From positions 434,001-498,000 of the forward strand of contig NZ_CP038157.1 in NCBI RefSeq assembly GCF_007641235.1: a DNA stretch of 64,000 nt. The letters run 5' to 3'. Positions within the stretch are counted from its first letter, which is position 1; every line of letters starts with the position of its first letter. The notes under the pieces are model-generated. The model was not told the origin of the DNA and ran no database searches. It saw only the letters and a program-made list of their open reading frames with translations. Positions 34,137 to 43,604 of this stretch are shown here, piece after piece. A program made the translations under genes and the position numbers. The stretch is from Corynebacterium sanguinis (GTDB lineage Bacteria; Actinomycetota; Actinomycetes; Mycobacteriales; Mycobacteriaceae).

Positions 34137-35464
34137 TATCGGAGAAGTCCTTCGTAGTTGGATTGGAGAAGTTGGGATTCAATTTGCTTCACCGTGGTCA
34201 GTGCCACGGACACCATAATCAGGATAGCGGTGCCGCCGAAAGCGCTCATCCCCATGCTTCCGGTGCCGGTCACACCGGCATCGAGTGCGAGGTTGGGAAG
34301 GATCGCGATCAGGCCGAGGTAGAGCGCACCGACGAACAGCAACCGGTTCATCACAAACGCGAGGTACTGCGCGGTGGGCCGGCCTGGGCGGATGCCCGGG
34401 ATGAAGCCACCGTACTTCTTCATGTTGTCCGCCTGCTCCACCGGGTCGTACTGGATGGAGACGTAGAAGTAGGAGAAGAAGATGATCATCGCGAAGTAGA
34501 TCAGGATGTACTGCCACGAACCCGGGTTCTGTAGCCAGGCCATGACGTTGTTCATCCACCAGTTGTCCGGCGGCGTCGGGTTGTTCATGGTCACGATCTG
34601 CGTGATCAGGATCGGAACGTACAGCAGCGAGGACGCGAAGATGACGGGGATCACACCCGCCTGGTTGACCTTCAGCGGCAGGTAGGTGGATGACCCGCCG
34701 TACTGGCGGCGGCCCACCATGCGCTTGGCGTACTGCACCGGAATCCTGCGTTGGCCCTGCTCCACGAAGATGATGCCGACCACCAGCACAATCAGCGCCG
34801 CGAGCACCAGCCCGAAGGTCACACCACCGGACTGCTCGAGAATAATGGCACCCTGGGCGGGGATCTGGGTCGCGATACCAGCGAAGATCAGCAGCGACAT
34901 GCCGTTGCCGACGCCCTTTTCTGTGATGATCTCACCGAGCCACATGATCAGCACCGCACCCGATGTCATCACGATAATCATCATGATCAGCGTCCAGATG
35001 GTGCGGTCTTCCACCAGGATGGGCATGCCTTGGCCCAGCAGCTGTTCGCGATCCGCCAGCGCCACGATGCCCGCGGACTGCAACAGCGCAAGGCCGACGG
35101 TGAGGTAGCGCGTGTACTGCGTCATCTTCGTCTGGCCAGCCTGGCCCTCTTTCTTGAGCTCCTCGAAGCGAGGGATGACGACGGTGAGCAGCTGCACGAT
35201 GATCGACGCCGTGATGTACGGCATGATGCCGATCGCGAAGATAGACAGCTGCAGGAGAGCACCACCCGAGAACAGGCCGATGATTGAGAACATCGTGGCC
35301 TGATCGCCTTGCGAAACCTCGTTGAGGCGCGCGCTGATCAGCGCGTAGTCGACTCCCGGTGTCGGAATCTGCGCGCCGACGCGGTAGAGAACCAACAACG
35401 CGAGGGTGATAAGGATCTTTTTGCGCAGATCAGCGTCCCTAAACGCTTGAACAATAGCGGACAC
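34136..35464 (-). CDS. secY: Protein translocase subunit SecY
   Basis: Channel subunit of the Sec translocon, 442 residues with a GTG start at 35464, where CAGGAGGC precedes by about six bases. Ten hydrophobic segments are seen, with [13 protein letters not shown], the plug region, and [23 protein letters not shown] at cytoplasmic loop C4-C5 typical of SecY. First of secY-adk-map; it heads its own transcript instead of following rplO directly, since a plus-strand gene and a small minus-strand gene intervene. Confidence 0.97.
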   Translation of the reverse strand: MSAIVQAFRDADLRKKILITLALLVLYRVGAQIPTPGVDYALISARLNEVSQGDQATMFSIIGLFSGGALLQLSIFAIGIMPYITASIIVQLLTVVIPRFEELKKEGQAGQTKMTQYTRYLTVGLALLQSAGIVALADREQLLGQGMPILVEDRTIWTLIMMIIVMTSGAVLIMWLGEIITEKGVGNGMSLLIFAGIATQIPAQGAIILEQSGGVTFGLVLAALIVLVVGIIFVEQGQRRIPVQYAKRMVGRRQYGGSSTYLPLKVNQAGVIPVIFASSLLYVPILITQIVTMNNPTPPDNWWMNNVMAWLQNPGSWQYILIYFAMIIFFSYFYVSIQYDPVEQADNMKKYGGFIPGIRPGRPTAQYLAFVMNRLLFVGALYLGLIAILPNLALDAGVTGTGSMGMSAFGGTAILIMVSVALTTVKQIESQLLQSNYEGLLR

Positions 35465-35695
35465 AAAGCCTCCTGGCTTCCGCGGTGGGTGAGACCTCGG
35501 AAGATAGCGGACAGGTATAGCCGAGGGCTAGGAAACTCGATGCTTCCCACCCCAGGCACGTTTGACCCCAACAGCCTACCAGCCACCGGACAATCGTCGA
35601 AGTTGCGGTGCGCGTTGGCGCGCACAATACTTGAGTTACTTATCGACGCCCACACCACGTTAGGGTGTCAGGTCGTTTACCCAGAGGAGGCTTAA

Positions 35696-36250
35696 GTGGC
35701 GGAATTTCCCGACGTCCGCGTCGGAGACCCCGAGCGCTCGGAAGCCTTTGACCGGTTGACGCACCTGTTTACTAACGGCTATCTGGGCGTCGCCGAGTTT
35801 GATGCGCGCACCGCTGAGCTGACGCAAGCGACTTACAGGAGCGACCTCGACAAACTGTTCGCGGACATGCCTGAATCTATCGAGCGCAACTCCCCCGCCA
35901 TCGCCCAGCCGGGAGATGACAGGCCAGAGCGGCGCACCCTACCGCGAGAGTTCGACGCAGACGCCGAGCTTGACAAGGTGCTGAGCCGAGGGAAGAAAGT
36001 GCAGGCCGCTGACACCATCATCTGGTCTGCCACGATGGTGCTTTTCTTCCTGGGTCTTTTCGTATTTAACTGGATGTACTTCTGGGTGGTGTTCCCGATC
36101 GCCGGCCTGGCTTCGTGGGGCGCCCGCGAATTCTTCGGGCTCGGCGACGAGGAAGAAGAAATCTTCGAGGAACTCAACGCGTCGGAAACCAAAAAGCGCG
36201 CCGAAAGGCTGCGCGTGGCCATGGAGCGTCGCAAAGAGCTCGGCCAGTGA
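35696..36250 (+). CDS. DUF1707 domain protein with C-terminal membrane segments
   Basis: A 184-residue protein, GTG start at 35696 with AGAGGAGG eight bases upstream. The N-terminal ~55 residues (VRVGDPERSEAFDRLTHLFTNGYLGVAEFDAR) are the DUF1707/SHOCT-like segment common in actinobacterial membrane proteins. Two adjacent hydrophobic segments lie at about 108-140 (WSATMVLFFLGLFVFNWMYFW), then a charged C-terminal helix. Function is unknown. It is divergent from secY. Confidence 0.85.
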   Translation: MAEFPDVRVGDPERSEAFDRLTHLFTNGYLGVAEFDARTAELTQATYRSDLDKLFADMPESIERNSPAIAQPGDDRPERRTLPREFDADAELDKVLSRGKKVQAADTIIWSATMVLFFLGLFVFNWMYFWVVFPIAGLASWGAREFFGLGDEEEEIFEELNASETKKRAERLRVAMERRKELGQ

Positions 36251-36258
36251 CCGCCGCG

Positions 36259-36468
36259 CTACGCGCGCTCCCGATCGATCGGTTTCTCGTCGCCGCCGCG
36301 GCGGCGTTGCCTGCTGTCGTAGGCCAAACCGGCGACAACACCGACCCCGACGCCGACCCCGATGCCCACACCAACGTTGTCGAAGAAAAGCATTCCCATC
36401 CAGACACCCGCTAAGAGTCCAAGGATGATTCCGTAGATGAGGCCGTTGTGCGCTCCTGCGTTACCCAT
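36259..36468 (-). CDS. Small glycine-zipper membrane protein
   Basis: A 69-residue protein with two hydrophobic segments: residues 9-30 (LIYGIILGLLAGVWMGMLFF) and 32-50, where GVGIGVGVGVGVV is a glycine zipper. The C-terminal 20 residues are basic and charged. Small glycine-zipper proteins of this size often sit in membranes; no function is known. It converges on the DUF1707 gene with eight bases between the stops, and lies downstream of the rplO terminator. Confidence 0.7.
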   Translation of the reverse strand: MGNAGAHNGLIYGIILGLLAGVWMGMLFFDNVGVGIGVGVGVGVVAGLAYDSRQRRRGGDEKPIDRERA

Positions 36469-36495
36469 GTGGAAAGAATAACAAAAAGTAAGGAA

Positions 36496-36533
36496 GAGGC
36501 GGGCTGATCCCGTAGGTGGGAACAGCCCGCCTC
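36496..36533 (-). terminator. Terminator after rplO
   Basis: Eleven-base-pair stem GAGGCGGGCTG (36496-36506) with CAGCCCGCCTC (36523-36533), inner TCCC/GGGA pairing, followed on the minus strand by TTCCTTACTTTTTG. It ends the rpsH-to-rplO transcript. Confidence 0.9.
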
Positions 36534-36555
36534 TCAGTGCGGTTTTCTAAAAAAC

Positions 36556-37002
36556 CTACGCCTCGGTGACGGTGCCTCCGGCTGCCTCGATCTTCTCGAC
36601 GGCAGACTTGGAGAACTTCGTGGCGGTGACGTCGAGCTTGACGCCCAGGTCACCGTTGCCCAGAACCTTCACCGGCTCGTTCTTGCGAACAAGGCCCGCT
36701 GCGACGATGTCGGAGATGGCCACAGTGCCACCGTTCGGGAACGCCTTCTCGAGGTCTGCCACGTTGACAACCTGGAAAATGACCTTGTTCGGGTTCTTGA
36801 AGCCCTTCAGCTTCGGCAACCGCATGTGCAGCGGCATCTGGCCACCCTCGAAAGCGGCCGAAACCTGCTTGCGAGCGCCGGTGCCCTTGGTACCGCGACC
36901 TGCGGTCTTACCCTTGGATGCTTCACCGCGGCCAACGCGGGTCTTGGACTTCTTCGCGCCCTGCGCCGGGCGCAGATCATGGAGCTTGATGATGTCAGCC
37001 AT
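36556..37002 (-). CDS. rplO: 50S ribosomal protein L15
   Basis: Large-subunit assembly protein, 148 residues from the ATG at 37002 ([18 protein letters not shown]). Glycine-rich N-terminal [19 protein letters not shown], then [18 protein letters not shown]. It follows rpmD by 7 nt and is last gene of its ribosomal block. Confidence 0.98.
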   Translation of the reverse strand: MADIIKLHDLRPAQGAKKSKTRVGRGEASKGKTAGRGTKGTGARKQVSAAFEGGQMPLHMRLPKLKGFKNPNKVIFQVVNVADLEKAFPNGGTVAISDIVAAGLVRKNEPVKVLGNGDLGVKLDVTATKFSKSAVEKIEAAGGTVTEA

Positions 37003-37009
37003 GTGTAAT

Positions 37010-37195
37010 CTACTCCCCTGCAACTTCTTCAACGGTGACCAGGTGGCGCACCTTGAGGATCTGGCCGCGGGTTGCGGCGTTGTCCTGCTTGATCACCGAC
37101 TGGCCAATCTTGCGCAAGCCCAGTGCCTCCAGGTTTGCGCGGGTCGTCGGCTTCTCGCCGACCTTGCCGTGGTGCAACGTAATCTTCAGAGCCAT
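37010..37195 (-). CDS. rpmD: 50S ribosomal protein L30
   Basis: A 61-residue protein ([46 protein letters not shown]), the usual length of bacterial L30. It lies six bases after rpsE. Confidence 0.96.
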   Translation of the reverse strand: MALKITLHHGKVGEKPTTRANLEALGLRKIGQSVIKQDNAATRGQILKVRHLVTVEEVAGE

Positions 37196-37201
37196 TGTTT
37201 C

Positions 37202-37864
37202 TTAAGCCTCCTGTCCTGCGCGTGCGCGCAGCATGCGGGCCGGTGCAATGTCCTCGACGGACTTGCCGCGCTTGGCGGCAATCTCCTCGGGGCGCACGAG
37301 CTCCTTGAGGCCGGCAACGGTCGCGTGAACCACGTTCAGGGCGTTGTCGGAGCCGAGAGACTTCGACAGGATGTCCTGCACGCCGGCGCACTCCAAAACG
37401 GGGCGCACGGCGCCACCGGCGATGACACCGGTACCCGGTGCGGCCGGGCGCAGCATGACGATGCCGGCGGCTGCCTCACCCTGGACCGGGTGCGGGATGG
37501 TGCCGCCGATCATCGGGACGCGGAAGAAGTTCTTGCGGGCCTCTTCAGCGCCCTTCTGGATGGCAGCGGGAACTTCCTTCGCCTTGCCGTAGCCGACGCC
37601 GACCATGCCCTGGCCGTCGCCGACGACGACGAGCGCGGTGAAGGACATGTTGCGGCCGCCCTTGACGGTCTTGGCAACACGGTTGATGGTGACAACGCGC
37701 TCGATGTACTTGTCGCGATCGTCGTTCTGGTTGCGGCGGTCGTCGCGGTCGCGGCGGCCTCCGCGGCCACCGCGCTCGCCACGGTCGTTATTGCGCTGGT
37801 TGCGGTCGTTGTTGTTCTGGTTGTCGGCGGAGCGTCCGCCGTCACGCCGTTCACGTTCGGCCAT
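37202..37864 (-). CDS. rpsE: 30S ribosomal protein S5 with N-terminal low-complexity extension
   Basis: Accuracy-related small-subunit protein. It is 220 residues, about 50 longer than the E. coli form, because residues ~4-50 are an Arg/Asp/Asn/Gly-rich low-complexity segment. The conserved double-stranded-RNA-binding core begins at [19 protein letters not shown] and includes [15 protein letters not shown] and [12 protein letters not shown]. Such extensions occur in corynebacterial S5. The start at 37864 is the only ATG compatible with the upstream gap. Confidence 0.97.
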   Translation of the reverse strand: MAERERRDGGRSADNQNNNDRNQRNNDRGERGGRGGRRDRDDRRNQNDDRDKYIERVVTINRVAKTVKGGRNMSFTALVVVGDGQGMVGVGYGKAKEVPAAIQKGAEEARKNFFRVPMIGGTIPHPVQGEAAAGIVMLRPAAPGTGVIAGGAVRPVLECAGVQDILSKSLGSDNALNVVHATVAGLKELVRPEEIAAKRGKSVEDIAPARMLRARAGQEA

Positions 37865-37904
37865 TACGCGTTCCTTCCGTTGATGGTGATGATTGCGGTA
37901 GTCA

Positions 37905-38309
37905 TTAGAACTTCAGACCACCTTCGCGAGCTGCGTCAGCAAGGGCTGCCACTCGGCCGTGGTACTTGTAGCCAGCGCGGTCGAAGACAACCGCGTCGAT
38001 GCCGGCTTCCTTCGCGCGCTGAGCGATCAGGGCGCCAACCTTTGCTGCCTTGTCCTTCTTATCGCCCTCGGCACCGCGGATGTCGGCTTCCATCGTGGAG
38101 GCGGACACGAGCGTGTGGCCGGCGAGGTCGTCGATGACCTGCACGTGCATGTGGCGAGAAGAGCGGTGCACGACGAGACGCGGGGTCTCCGGGGTGCCAC
38201 GCAGCGTCTTGCGGATACGGAAGTGGCGACGTGCGCGGGCCTCGCGGCGGCGGGAAGAAATGTCCTTGCCCACCGGGGTGCGCTTGGTGTTCTCTGCAGT
38301 ATTGCTCAT
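37905..38309 (-). CDS. rplR: 50S ribosomal protein L18
   Basis: 5S rRNA-binding protein, 134 residues. [29 protein letters not shown] and [23 protein letters not shown] are family motifs. It starts two bases after the rplF stop and is coupled to it. Confidence 0.97.
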   Translation of the reverse strand: MSNTAENTKRTPVGKDISSRRREARARRHFRIRKTLRGTPETPRLVVHRSSRHMHVQVIDDLAGHTLVSASTMEADIRGAEGDKKDKAAKVGALIAQRAKEAGIDAVVFDRAGYKYHGRVAALADAAREGGLKF

Positions 38310-38311
38310 GA

Positions 38312-38848
38312 TTACTTACCCGTCTTTCCGACCTTGCGGCGAACCTGCTCGCCTGCGTAGCGGATGCCCTTACCCTTGTAGGGGTCGTCCTTGCGCAGTC
38401 GGCGGATGTTCGCAGCGATCTGGCCTACCTGCTGCTTGTCGATGCCCTCGATGGAGAACTTGGTATTTCCGTCGACGGCGAAGGTGATGCCCTCGGGTGC
38501 CTGGATCAGGATCGGGTGCGAGTAGCCCAGGGAGAACTCGAGGTCCTTGCCCTTGGCCTGCACGCGGTAACCGACGCCGAAGATCTCCATGTTGACCTTG
38601 TAGCCCTCGGTCACGCCCACGACCAGGTTGTTCACCAGGGAGCGGGACAGGCCGTGCAGGGCGCGGCTGGTGCGGTTGTCGTCCGGGCGGGACACCACGA
38701 TTTCGTTTTCAGCAACGGAAGCGGTGATCGGCTCCGGGAGTTCGAGCGACAGGGTGCCCTTCGGGCCCTTGACCTGAACGTTACGGCCGTCAATAGTGGT
38801 CTCGACGCCGTTGGGGATTGCGATGGGTGCTTTACCTACGCGTGACAT
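38312..38848 (-). CDS. rplF: 50S ribosomal protein L6
   Basis: Two-domain protein near the factor-binding site, 178 residues. [16 protein letters not shown] starts it; [19 protein letters not shown] and the C-terminal [27 protein letters not shown] are typical. It lies 17 nt after rpsH. Confidence 0.98.
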   Translation of the reverse strand: MSRVGKAPIAIPNGVETTIDGRNVQVKGPKGTLSLELPEPITASVAENEIVVSRPDDNRTSRALHGLSRSLVNNLVVGVTEGYKVNMEIFGVGYRVQAKGKDLEFSLGYSHPILIQAPEGITFAVDGNTKFSIEGIDKQQVGQIAANIRRLRKDDPYKGKGIRYAGEQVRRKVGKTGK

Positions 38849-38865
38849 AGTCTTTCCAACCTCCC

Positions 38866-39264
38866 TTACCAGACGTAGGCGAGAACTTCTCCGCCTACGC
38901 CTTTCTCCTGGGCCTGACGATCGGTCAGGAGGCCCTGCGACGTGGAAATGATTGCCACGCCAAGGCCGCCAAGAACCTGCGGCAGGTCGTTCGACTTTGC
39001 GTACACACGCAGACCCGGCTTGGACACGCGGCGCAGCCCTGCAATGGAGGACTCGCGGGTGGGGCCGTACTTGAGGTCCAGGGTCAGCGTCTTGCCAACC
39101 TTGACTTCCTCAACCTTGTAGTCAGCGATGTAGCCCTCCTGCTTGAGGATCTCCGCAATGTTGACCTTCAATTTGGAGGAGGGCATAGACACGGTCTCGT
39201 GCTGCGCATTATTTGCGTTACGCACGCGAGACAGCATGTCTGCGATTGGATCAGTCATCGTCAT
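38866..39264 (-). CDS. rpsH: 30S ribosomal protein S8
   Basis: 16S rRNA-binding protein, 132 residues from the ATG at 39264 ([21 protein letters not shown]); a second ATG two codons later is possible. The C-terminal [26 protein letters not shown] is characteristic. It heads this ribosomal block: the spc genes normally upstream (rplN-rplX-rplE) are 9 kb away, so rpsH must have its own promoter in the 39265-39782 gap. Confidence 0.97.
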   Translation of the reverse strand: MTMTDPIADMLSRVRNANNAQHETVSMPSSKLKVNIAEILKQEGYIADYKVEEVKVGKTLTLDLKYGPTRESSIAGLRRVSKPGLRVYAKSNDLPQVLGGLGVAIISTSQGLLTDRQAQEKGVGGEVLAYVW

Positions 39265-39782
39265 GTGAAGTGACCGTTTTACCTTTCTCGTTGCGGTTCC
39301 CTTTAAAAACCCACCTGACCCCCACAAACTGCTTCGTGGAATGGTCGCGTTATCCGTGTGGTCTGTTGGGGGCTACTCAACGCTCCCCGCGCTCAGTAAC
39401 GCGGGGCGCTCGCCGCCTCCCTTACACCCGGTCCGCATGTCGGCGGGGGGCCTGCAACAAAGTTGGATGTGCAGTTAAATGAACTTGTTGAATCTCCGTG
39501 GACGCCATGTGTCGGGCCCAGAAGTCCAAACGAGAACCCTACCGGCCGCAGCAGCTAAGAAGCAAATTGCTACCAGGGGCGTTCGCCTCCCAGTGCGCGG
39601 CAGCGCACGTGGATACGGAACACGGCGCGGTGTCGACCCAGTTGCGCTCCCTTCCACCTTCGCGCTGCGGCTGCAGACGAGTTCGCCGGGGGTTTCTGGC
39701 ATGGAGCGCGTGTTGGAGGGTGCCGCGGCACGGGTAGGCTCGTAACTCTCACAGCCCAAAGTCGACGCAAGGAAGGTGGCAA
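39265..39782. other. Intergenic region between rpsH and fdhD
   Basis: These 518 bases hold no convincing gene. A perfect hairpin CCCCGCG-CTCAGTAA-CGCGGGG lies at 39385-39406, within the expected rpsH leader. A plus-strand frame at 39479-39745 (88 codons) has no ribosome site or family features. The rpsH and fdhD promoters must both lie here, but I could not pick confident -35/-10 pairs. Confidence 0.6.
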
Positions 39783-40589
39783 GTGGGACGGATCAACCGC
39801 AGCTTTGCCGTGACGACGCTGTCGCTTGGCGACGCCTCCGCGGCGGCACAGGTCTTCTCCGACACGCGTGCCGGAACCGCGGCCGCGGAGGAGCCGCTGC
39901 AACTGCGCTCTCGCGGCGTCACGCTGTTAACCACGACCCGCACCCCGGGAAACGACGTCGAGCTTGTCCACGGGTGGTTGTTTACCAAGGGGCTGATCCG
40001 CGACGCCTCCGATGTTGCAACGGCGCGGTACTGCGCGGGCGCCGTGGATACCGGCGGGCGCAACACCTACAACCTGATGGACGTCGACATCGCTGCCCCG
40101 CTTACCCCTGTCTCTCCGCTAGCGGATTCCTGTGGCGTGTCGCGGGAGCAGACCATCTCCGAGATCGTGCACAGCGCCCCCGGCCCGGTCACCCCGGTCG
40201 ATGTCGCGGCTGAGACGTGGTTTCGCTTCGCCGATCTTGTCGTCGAACGCAACGCCAAGGCGCCGACTCGCGTCGCTGTTCTCGCTACCGCAGAGGCTGA
40301 CCACGTGCTGCGGCGAGAGGACCTGAACACCTCCCACGCCGTCGATAAGCTCGTTGGCTCTCTGGACCTTGACTCCGCGGTTCCTGCGGCCGAGCGCGTT
40401 CTGGTGCTCGACACGCAGGTGACGTTTGAGATTGCGCGCAAGGCGTTGATGGCGGGGATTGCCGCCATCGTGACCACCGCGGACGCGTCGTCGCTCGCGG
40501 TGGAACTGGCCCGCCACGCAGGCATGACGCTGGTGGCGCACGCGAGCGGGCGCCGCGTCAGTGTCTACGCGGGCCTACAAACGCCCTGA
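39783..40589 (+). CDS. fdhD: FdhD-like sulfurtransferase (formate dehydrogenase accessory), CxxC altered
   Basis: FdhD passes sulfur to the molybdenum cofactor of formate dehydrogenase. The 268-residue protein has the family features LVHGWLFTKGLI, a long helical core and the C-terminal AGMTLVAHASGRRVSVYAG. GTG start at 39783 with AAGGTGG upstream. The active-site loop reads SCGVS (Cys117, Ser120), where most homologues have CGVC, so only one of the two cysteines is present. No formate dehydrogenase is in this window. Its 3' end overlaps the convergent lipase gene by 15 bases. Confidence 0.88.
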   Translation: MGRINRSFAVTTLSLGDASAAAQVFSDTRAGTAAAEEPLQLRSRGVTLLTTTRTPGNDVELVHGWLFTKGLIRDASDVATARYCAGAVDTGGRNTYNLMDVDIAAPLTPVSPLADSCGVSREQTISEIVHSAPGPVTPVDVAAETWFRFADLVVERNAKAPTRVAVLATAEADHVLRREDLNTSHAVDKLVGSLDLDSAVPAAERVLVLDTQVTFEIARKALMAGIAAIVTTADASSLAVELARHAGMTLVAHASGRRVSVYAGLQTP

Positions 40590-42080
40590 GCCCTGCATTC
40601 CCGAACTCAAGCCCGTCTCAACCCCTCCCGGGACGAACCCGCTCGATAGCGGCAGCGAGCTCACCGCAGAGCTGAGATCGGCGGCGGAGGAACCGAGGTT
40701 GCCGTCGAAGTTCGTGCACACCGTCGGCTGCGCCGGCATGCGGCCATGGAAGGCGTCGATGACGAACGGGATACCGAACGCGCCACCTGAAACCGCCTGG
40801 GCCACGTGGTTGTAGGTGGCAATCGCAGGGAGGATGTCGTCGCGGTAAACCACGGGAACCCCCTTCGCGCACCAGGCGCGGGCAAGTACCTTGGCCTGGT
40901 CGTAGGCGACGTTCTGGTCGTAGCGGCCGGAGACGATCATCACCGGCACCTGGGGTGCGCCGTTGCCGATGAACTGGTCGTCGATTGCCCTCTGCGCGGC
41001 AGGGTACTCCTGGGCGAGCTCGCCGAGCGTCCGGTTGCCGGTAATCCACTCGCGGGTGTACACCCCGTCGTATTCCCTCATGATGTCATCGGTGCACATG
41101 TTGGTCACCTTCTCCAGCGCATCGCGCCCCGCCGGGGACACGTTCGCGTCGAAGATCTCCGCGAGCTCTGGGTAACGGGCCATTAGCCCGTTGACGGCGA
41201 AGCCGATCACGCCGGAGAGGTCGGAGCCGTCGATGTTGTCCTGGACCTTGATGAGGTCCGCCGGCGGTGCAGAGGCGTAGCTGGCCACCAGGTTGACATC
41301 AGGTGCGTACTCGGGCTGGGCCTCCGCCGCAGCAGCCGATGCGCCACCGCCCTGGGAGTGCCCGTAGACGGCCACCTTACCGAACTGCCCGCCGCGGCTT
41401 TCAACGAGCTCACGCGCGGCGCGCGCGGCGTCGAGCATCGCATGCGCCTGGTCCTTTCGGTTCATGTAGGTGTGCAAGCCCGGGGTGCCCATCCCGATCA
41501 GGTCTGTGACAACGACGCGCACACCCTGGCTGGCATACATCATGTCGTAGTTGCCCTCGAGATTGACCGTCCGGCCCGTGTAAACCGGATCAGGCTGCCC
41601 GTCGAGCGGCCAGTTGCGAGAGGGCGCGCAGTGATCGCCCTGCCCGACCGTCCCGCGCACGATCACCACGGTGGGGCGCGGTCCCTCGCCGTGCCACGGC
41701 ACCGTCGGCTCGAGCACGTATCCGGTCACGGGCGTCAGTTTCCCGTCGGCGTCTTCGGTGGTGTACATAATCTTGTCCACACTGGTGGGAAGACCCGGCG
41801 AACCGTTTCCGAGGATTCCGGAATAAGGCGCCGGTTGCGTACGCAAGATCTCGCCGACTCGACTCGGGGCGACGCCGGAAGTGTCATAGAAGGGGTCCAC
41901 TGCACCGGGCTGGACGGGGCCCTGCGTCACAATCGACGAGCCGACCGTGGAGCCTTCCAATGATCCTTCTGCGGCCGCTGCGTGGCCCCCGCCAGCGAGA
42001 ACCGCCGACACCGCTACCGCGCTCGCCGTGACTACTGCGGCCGCAGACCGCCTCACCCTCGCCGTAACCACCGAACCCAT
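40575..42080 (-). CDS. Secreted lipase/esterase, LIP family
   Basis: A 501-residue exported alpha/beta hydrolase. The signal peptide covers about residues 1-36 (AVAVSAVLAGGGHAAAAEG). The nucleophile elbow is YGHSQGGGAS, the acid segment SGRYDQNV, and a His lies in ATYNHVAQA. The overall layout (PFYDTSGV, VTDLIGMGTPGLHTY) matches the secretory lipase family that corynebacteria and fungi share. GGGAGGTCAC precedes the ATG. The last ~40 residues are a Ser/Gly-rich tail. Confidence 0.9.
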   Translation of the reverse strand: MGSVVTARVRRSAAAVVTASAVAVSAVLAGGGHAAAAEGSLEGSTVGSSIVTQGPVQPGAVDPFYDTSGVAPSRVGEILRTQPAPYSGILGNGSPGLPTSVDKIMYTTEDADGKLTPVTGYVLEPTVPWHGEGPRPTVVIVRGTVGQGDHCAPSRNWPLDGQPDPVYTGRTVNLEGNYDMMYASQGVRVVVTDLIGMGTPGLHTYMNRKDQAHAMLDAARAARELVESRGGQFGKVAVYGHSQGGGASAAAAEAQPEYAPDVNLVASYASAPPADLIKVQDNIDGSDLSGVIGFAVNGLMARYPELAEIFDANVSPAGRDALEKVTNMCTDDIMREYDGVYTREWITGNRTLGELAQEYPAAQRAIDDQFIGNGAPQVPVMIVSGRYDQNVAYDQAKVLARAWCAKGVPVVYRDDILPAIATYNHVAQAVSGGAFGIPFVIDAFHGRMPAQPTVCTNFDGNLGSSAADLSSAVSSLPLSSGFVPGGVETGLSSGMQGSGRL

Positions 42081-42158
42081 GTGACCTCCCTCACGTTTGA
42101 AATCCTCATGTATTTTAGGTCATATTAGTGGTCCGCATGCGCAGATGTTATTGTTTTG

Positions 42159-42890
42159 CTAAACAATTTTTCGGAACGTAAGCGCAGGTCGGGATCCAAC
42201 GCGGGCTTGCCCCAAATCCGACCTCTCCCCCGCTTCCACTCCCTGCCCGTAAGACTCGCCGTCGAAGGTTCGCTGCGAGCGAAAGTTCTCGAAGAACAGA
42301 CCGTGGTGGCGACCGAAATCCTCTTGAGCCTGGCGCGCTTTCTCGGCGTCGTCGACAAGCGCTAGCGCATACTCGCCCGCGGTTCCCGCAACACTTTGCT
42401 CCGCCGCCCTCAACCGATACGCGATGCTGTGCGTGAAACCAGTCATGAACGAGCGGCGCTGCACGACCGTGGAGGTCGCGTCGAACGGGCCGGCGACGAT
42501 CGCCCCCGCAGCCGCGATCATCGCCGGGTTGAGCAGCGTGAAGAGCAGATTGACGCGATCGAGGTGGCGCCGCAGCCCGAAAATAGTCACCGAACTGATC
42601 CGCGTGGAACGGCGCACCCTCTGACTGAAACCCGTGCAGTGCAAGGCCGCGGCGATGCCGAGCAACAGGGCGGCTTGCATATCCGTGTAAGCCCCACTGA
42701 GCCCAACGCTTTTATGCCCCACGTCATCTCCCTCATCGGGTGAGTTTAGGTCTCGTTCATCGAAGCCGTGGCTGGCCATCAGCGCAAAAGCCTTGGCGTA
42801 GTAGGACTCCCCCTCGGCCGTGCCCTGCCGATCCGCCGCCTGATTCAGCAGCTTTTGCACCTTGTCCTTGATTTTCTCGGTCGTTGCCAT
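42159..42890 (-). CDS. DUF2786-type protein of unknown function
   Basis: A 243-residue cytosolic protein from the ATG at 42890; an in-frame ATG at 42902 lies too close to its AGGGGGA site. The N-terminal ~45 residues (KIKDKVQKLLNQAADRQGTAEGESYYAKAFALM) match the DUF2786 helix pair. The rest is helical with a hydrophobic stretch (NLLFTLLNPAMIAAAGAIV) and Arg-rich surfaces, ending in an acidic/basic tail. The role is unknown. DUF2786 proteins are often seen near phage or accessory genes; here it is in the insert within the ribosomal cluster. Confidence 0.75.
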   Translation of the reverse strand: MATTEKIKDKVQKLLNQAADRQGTAEGESYYAKAFALMASHGFDERDLNSPDEGDDVGHKSVGLSGAYTDMQAALLLGIAAALHCTGFSQRVRRSTRISSVTIFGLRRHLDRVNLLFTLLNPAMIAAAGAIVAGPFDATSTVVQRRSFMTGFTHSIAYRLRAAEQSVAGTAGEYALALVDDAEKARQAQEDFGRHHGLFFENFRSQRTFDGESYGQGVEAGERSDLGQARVGSRPALTFRKIV

Positions 42891-43033
42891 GATGTTGCCC
42901 ATTCCCCCTGTCAGTGAGTTGTTCCTCCCCAACTGCTACCCGAGCAACCCGCGTCCATACCCGCCGAGGGTGAACGCCTGTGGATAACCGCCGATTGTGG
43001 ATAAGTTCCCAACCCGCCACTAGGCTCGCGGGC

Positions 43034-43516
43034 ATGGTGGAGGCGAGAAAACAGATGCGCGGCGAGGCGCTGCGCTCCCTACTTCCCATGGTCAAATACT
43101 CGGGTAGCAACGTCGACCAGGCCTACCGGCACCTGGTGTCGCTGCGCGCGTCGGTGATCAACGACTGCAAAGCCTGCATCACCACGCATCGTCGCGATGC
43201 CCGCTCTGACGGCTGGGACGAAACGCGAATTTTGCGGGCGGAGGACTGGACCAACCATCGCGACCGCTTCGACGAGAAGGAAACCGCGGTGCTCGCCCTG
43301 ACCGACGCGGTGACGCACATTGACGGCTACGAATCCGTACCCGACGAGCTGTGGGACAGCGTCGAGAAACACTTTGGCACACAGGGCGCGCACGACGTGC
43401 TGGTGAGCATCCTAGCGATCAACACGTTTAACCGGCTGAGCATCACCACGCGAACCAACGCGGACGCGATTAAATCCACCATCGAATTCGACCACGACTA
43501 CGACGCGACGCTCTAG
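43034..43516 (+). CDS. AhpD-like carboxymuconolactone decarboxylase family protein
   Basis: A 160-residue protein. The redox motif is CKACITTH (Cys45, Cys48, His52), matching the CxxCxxxH of AhpD/CMD peroxidases, so a thiol peroxidase-type role against peroxides is likely. The start at 43034 is preferred over an upstream frame start because family similarity begins at MVEARKQMRGEALRSL. It is divergent from the DUF2786 gene. Confidence 0.88.
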   Translation: MVEARKQMRGEALRSLLPMVKYSGSNVDQAYRHLVSLRASVINDCKACITTHRRDARSDGWDETRILRAEDWTNHRDRFDEKETAVLALTDAVTHIDGYESVPDELWDSVEKHFGTQGAHDVLVSILAINTFNRLSITTRTNADAIKSTIEFDHDYDATL

Positions 43517-43604
43517 GGCTCGGCGCTTGCGAATGCATACTCAGCGAAGGGACACGCACACCTAACCCCCTAGACCGCAGGGCACCCGCTCAAGCGATAC
43601 CCCT

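Noticed and set aside
39479..39745. 88-codon plus-strand frame upstream of fdhD
   Set aside because: No ribosome site, atypical composition and no family features. Treated as intergenic.
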